A DNA stretch of 45,799 bases. Origin: Alphaproteobacteria bacterium (GTDB lineage: Bacteria; Pseudomonadota; Alphaproteobacteria; DSM-16000; Inquilinaceae). Positions 44,561 to 45,799 of this stretch are shown here, in pieces (position 1 is the stretch's first letter; every line of letters starts with the position of its first letter). The stretch spans positions 1-45,799 of the forward strand of contig JAAAOG010000024.1 in the NCBI GenBank assembly GCA_009909005.1, written 5' to 3'. The position numbers and the translations under genes were made by a program. The notes under the pieces were generated by a model. That model saw nothing but the letters and a program-made list of their open reading frames with translations, had not been told where the DNA came from and did no database searches.

Positions 44561-45799
44561 GTGAGGCAGCGTAGCAAAAAACTGTCCCGGCTTGTCGGCA
44601 TTCTGCTGCCGGCCATGGCCCTGCTCGCCGGGTGCGCCGGCGCCGACGACGACAGGCTGCCGGCCGCCGAGATCCGCACCCTGCTGGTCGCCGACGAGCC
44701 GCGCGCCGCGCTGATCGGCCGCGACGTGCTGCGCCGCGGCGGCACCGCCGTCGACGCCGCCGTGGCCTCCGCCCTGGCGATGACGGTCACCCTGCCCTCC
44801 CGCGTCGGTCCCGGCGGCGGCGGCGCGTGCCTCGTCTACGACACTCGCCCCGACCCCGATCGGGAATTCCGCCAGATCGGCGAAGCCCCGCCGGAGGACG
44901 AGATCCCGCAGCCCATGGCCGTCGGCTTCCTGCCCGAGGGCGCTGCCGCCGGCGCCGCCGCCCCGGCGCTGCTGCGCGGCCTGCTGCTCCTGCACGCCGA
45001 ATATGGGGTGTTGCGCTGGCAGGAGCACCTGTCCCGGGCCGAACAATTGGCCCGCTTCGGGGTTCCGGTCTCGCGCGCCCTCGCCCGCGACCTGGACATG
45101 GCGGCCGCGGCGGGCATGGCCGGAGCGCCGGCCCTGGCCGCCCTCGCCCGCGGCGCCGGCGGCCGGCTGCCGGCCGAGGGGGAGACGCTGGAACGTCCCG
45201 AACTGGCCGCAAGCCTCGACCGGCTGCGCGCCGCCGGGATCGGCGACCTGCACAGCGGGCAACTGGGTCGGCAGTTTATCGACGGCGCTACGGCCGCCGG
45301 CCTGCCGCTCGACGCCGGGGCGCTGCAGGCGGTCAGGCCGGACCGCGGCCCGCCGCTGGCCGTGTCCTTCGGCTCCGACACGCTGCTCCTGCCGCCGCAG
45401 CCGGGCCTGGGCGGTCCGACCATGGCCGCGTTCTGGCGCGCGGCAAGCGCGGCCGGTTTTCGCGGCAGCACGGCGGGCGAGCGGCTCGACCGCTTGCTGG
45501 CGGCCCGGCGCGCCGTCGACGGGCCGGAGGGGCGCGGGACCTCCGCCTCGGTCGTCGCCATGTCGCGCACCATGACCGTGGCCTGCGGCTTCACCCTGAA
45601 CGGGCTGTTCGGCAGCGGCGAGGTCGTCCGCGGGACCGGGCTGATCATCGCGCCGGGCCGGCCTGATGGCGGCCGCGCGCATGGCGGGCTGGCGCTGCTG
45701 ATCAACGCGCCGCTGACCACCCCGCTGCTGGCCGCGAGCGGTGCCGACTCGCCCGCCGCCCTCGCTTCGCCGCTCGCCGCGCTGCTGCTCGCCGGGCGT
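44561..45799 (+). CDS. Gamma-glutamyltransferase-like lipoprotein (partial at right edge)
   Basis: From GTG 44561 the frame stays open to the last base (413 codons seen, C-terminus missing). Residues 1-25 form a lipoprotein signal peptide with lipobox LLAGC (MALLAGCAGAD). The Ntn-hydrolase pattern is present: GRDVLRRGGTAVDAAVASAL, SRVGPGGGGACLVYD, then near residue 327 the GTSASVVAMSRTMTVACGFT segment, where Thr327 would be the autocatalytic nucleophile (family 'GT(T/S)..SVV..'), followed by LNGLFGSG. Compared with E. coli Ggt the core is short and Gly/Ala-rich, so a degenerate or divergent member is possible. Such enzymes cleave gamma-glutamyl bonds, e.g. of glutathione. Confidence 0.8.
   Translation, partial: MRQRSKKLSRLVGILLPAMALLAGCAGADDDRLPAAEIRTLLVADEPRAALIGRDVLRRGGTAVDAAVASALAMTVTLPSRVGPGGGGACLVYDTRPDPDREFRQIGEAPPEDEIPQPMAVGFLPEGAAAGAAAPALLRGLLLLHAEYGVLRWQEHLSRAEQLARFGVPVSRALARDLDMAAAAGMAGAPALAALARGAGGRLPAEGETLERPELAASLDRLRAAGIGDLHSGQLGRQFIDGATAAGLPLDAGALQAVRPDRGPPLAVSFGSDTLLLPPQPGLGGPTMAAFWRAASAAGFRGSTAGERLDRLLAARRAVDGPEGRGTSASVVAMSRTMTVACGFTLNGLFGSGEVVRGTGLIIAPGRPDGGRAHGGLALLINAPLTTPLLAASGADSPAALASPLAALLLAGR

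Noticed and set aside
44225-45682. Minus-strand frame of 485 codons spanning the M48 start and the ggt-like gene
   Set aside because: It overlaps two better-supported genes on both strands and carries no motif of its own except a frame-shifted echo of the M48 gene.

Overview
This is a high-GC chromosomal window from an alphaproteobacterium, most likely a Rhodospirillales-type lineage. The evidence is the gene orders tolB-pal-cpoB-tilS-ftsH-folP and trpD-trpC-moaC-moeA-lexA, a GTTC-N7-GTTC type (alphaproteobacterial) LexA box, the Coq7 ubiquinone hydroxylase, and an unlinked sucA/sucB pair without lpd. Species cannot be called by eye.

Layout. 1-1800: the tail of a PLP-dependent Cys/Met enzyme, a small conserved protein with a GRP-type basic motif, tRNA-Ser(GCU), then an AT-richer patch with an unknown 97-residue protein and remains of a prophage XkdF-like protein. 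1863-11539: envelope and housekeeping block. It opens with an unusual composite secreted protein ending in a TolA C-terminal domain, followed by tolB, pal, cpoB, tilS, ftsH and folP. tolQ, tolR and the normal front of tolA are not where they should be. 11573-19974: a large helicase-derived protein with ruined Walker motifs, mazG, an inositol-monophosphatase/CysQ-family phosphatase, a DUF502 membrane protein, and a three-gene operon (type III polyketide synthase, isoprenylcysteine-methyltransferase-like membrane enzyme, Crp/Fnr regulator). 19982-25874: a sensor histidine kinase with an AT-rich front end, a PEBP/YbhB protein, a CBS-domain protein and a membrane pyrophosphatase of the K+-dependent type. 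26067-30497: translationally coupled trpD-trpC-moaC-moeA, then lexA behind its own SOS box. 30607-34938: an RND efflux adaptor and pump. 35008-40127: a secreted hypothetical protein, then sucA and sucB. 40183-44517: a minus-strand run (M48 metalloprotease, DsbA-like, GNAT acetyltransferase, DsbB-like, coq7). 44561-end: a gamma-glutamyltransferase-like lipoprotein running off the window.

How it fits together. Several blocks concern the envelope: Tol-Pal constriction and outer-membrane integrity, FtsH membrane proteolysis, periplasmic thiol oxidation (DsbA-like and DsbB-like proteins), outer-membrane protein quality control (M48/BepA-like), efflux, and probable phenolic-lipid or pyrone synthesis. 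The most unusual points are the rearranged front of the tol operon with its composite TolA-tailed protein, the conserved-length but apparently ATPase-dead SF1-helicase homologue, the compact PKS/methyltransferase/regulator operon, and dense inverted repeats between tolB and pal and beyond the PEBP gene. No CRISPR array, intact insertion sequence or rRNA gene was seen.
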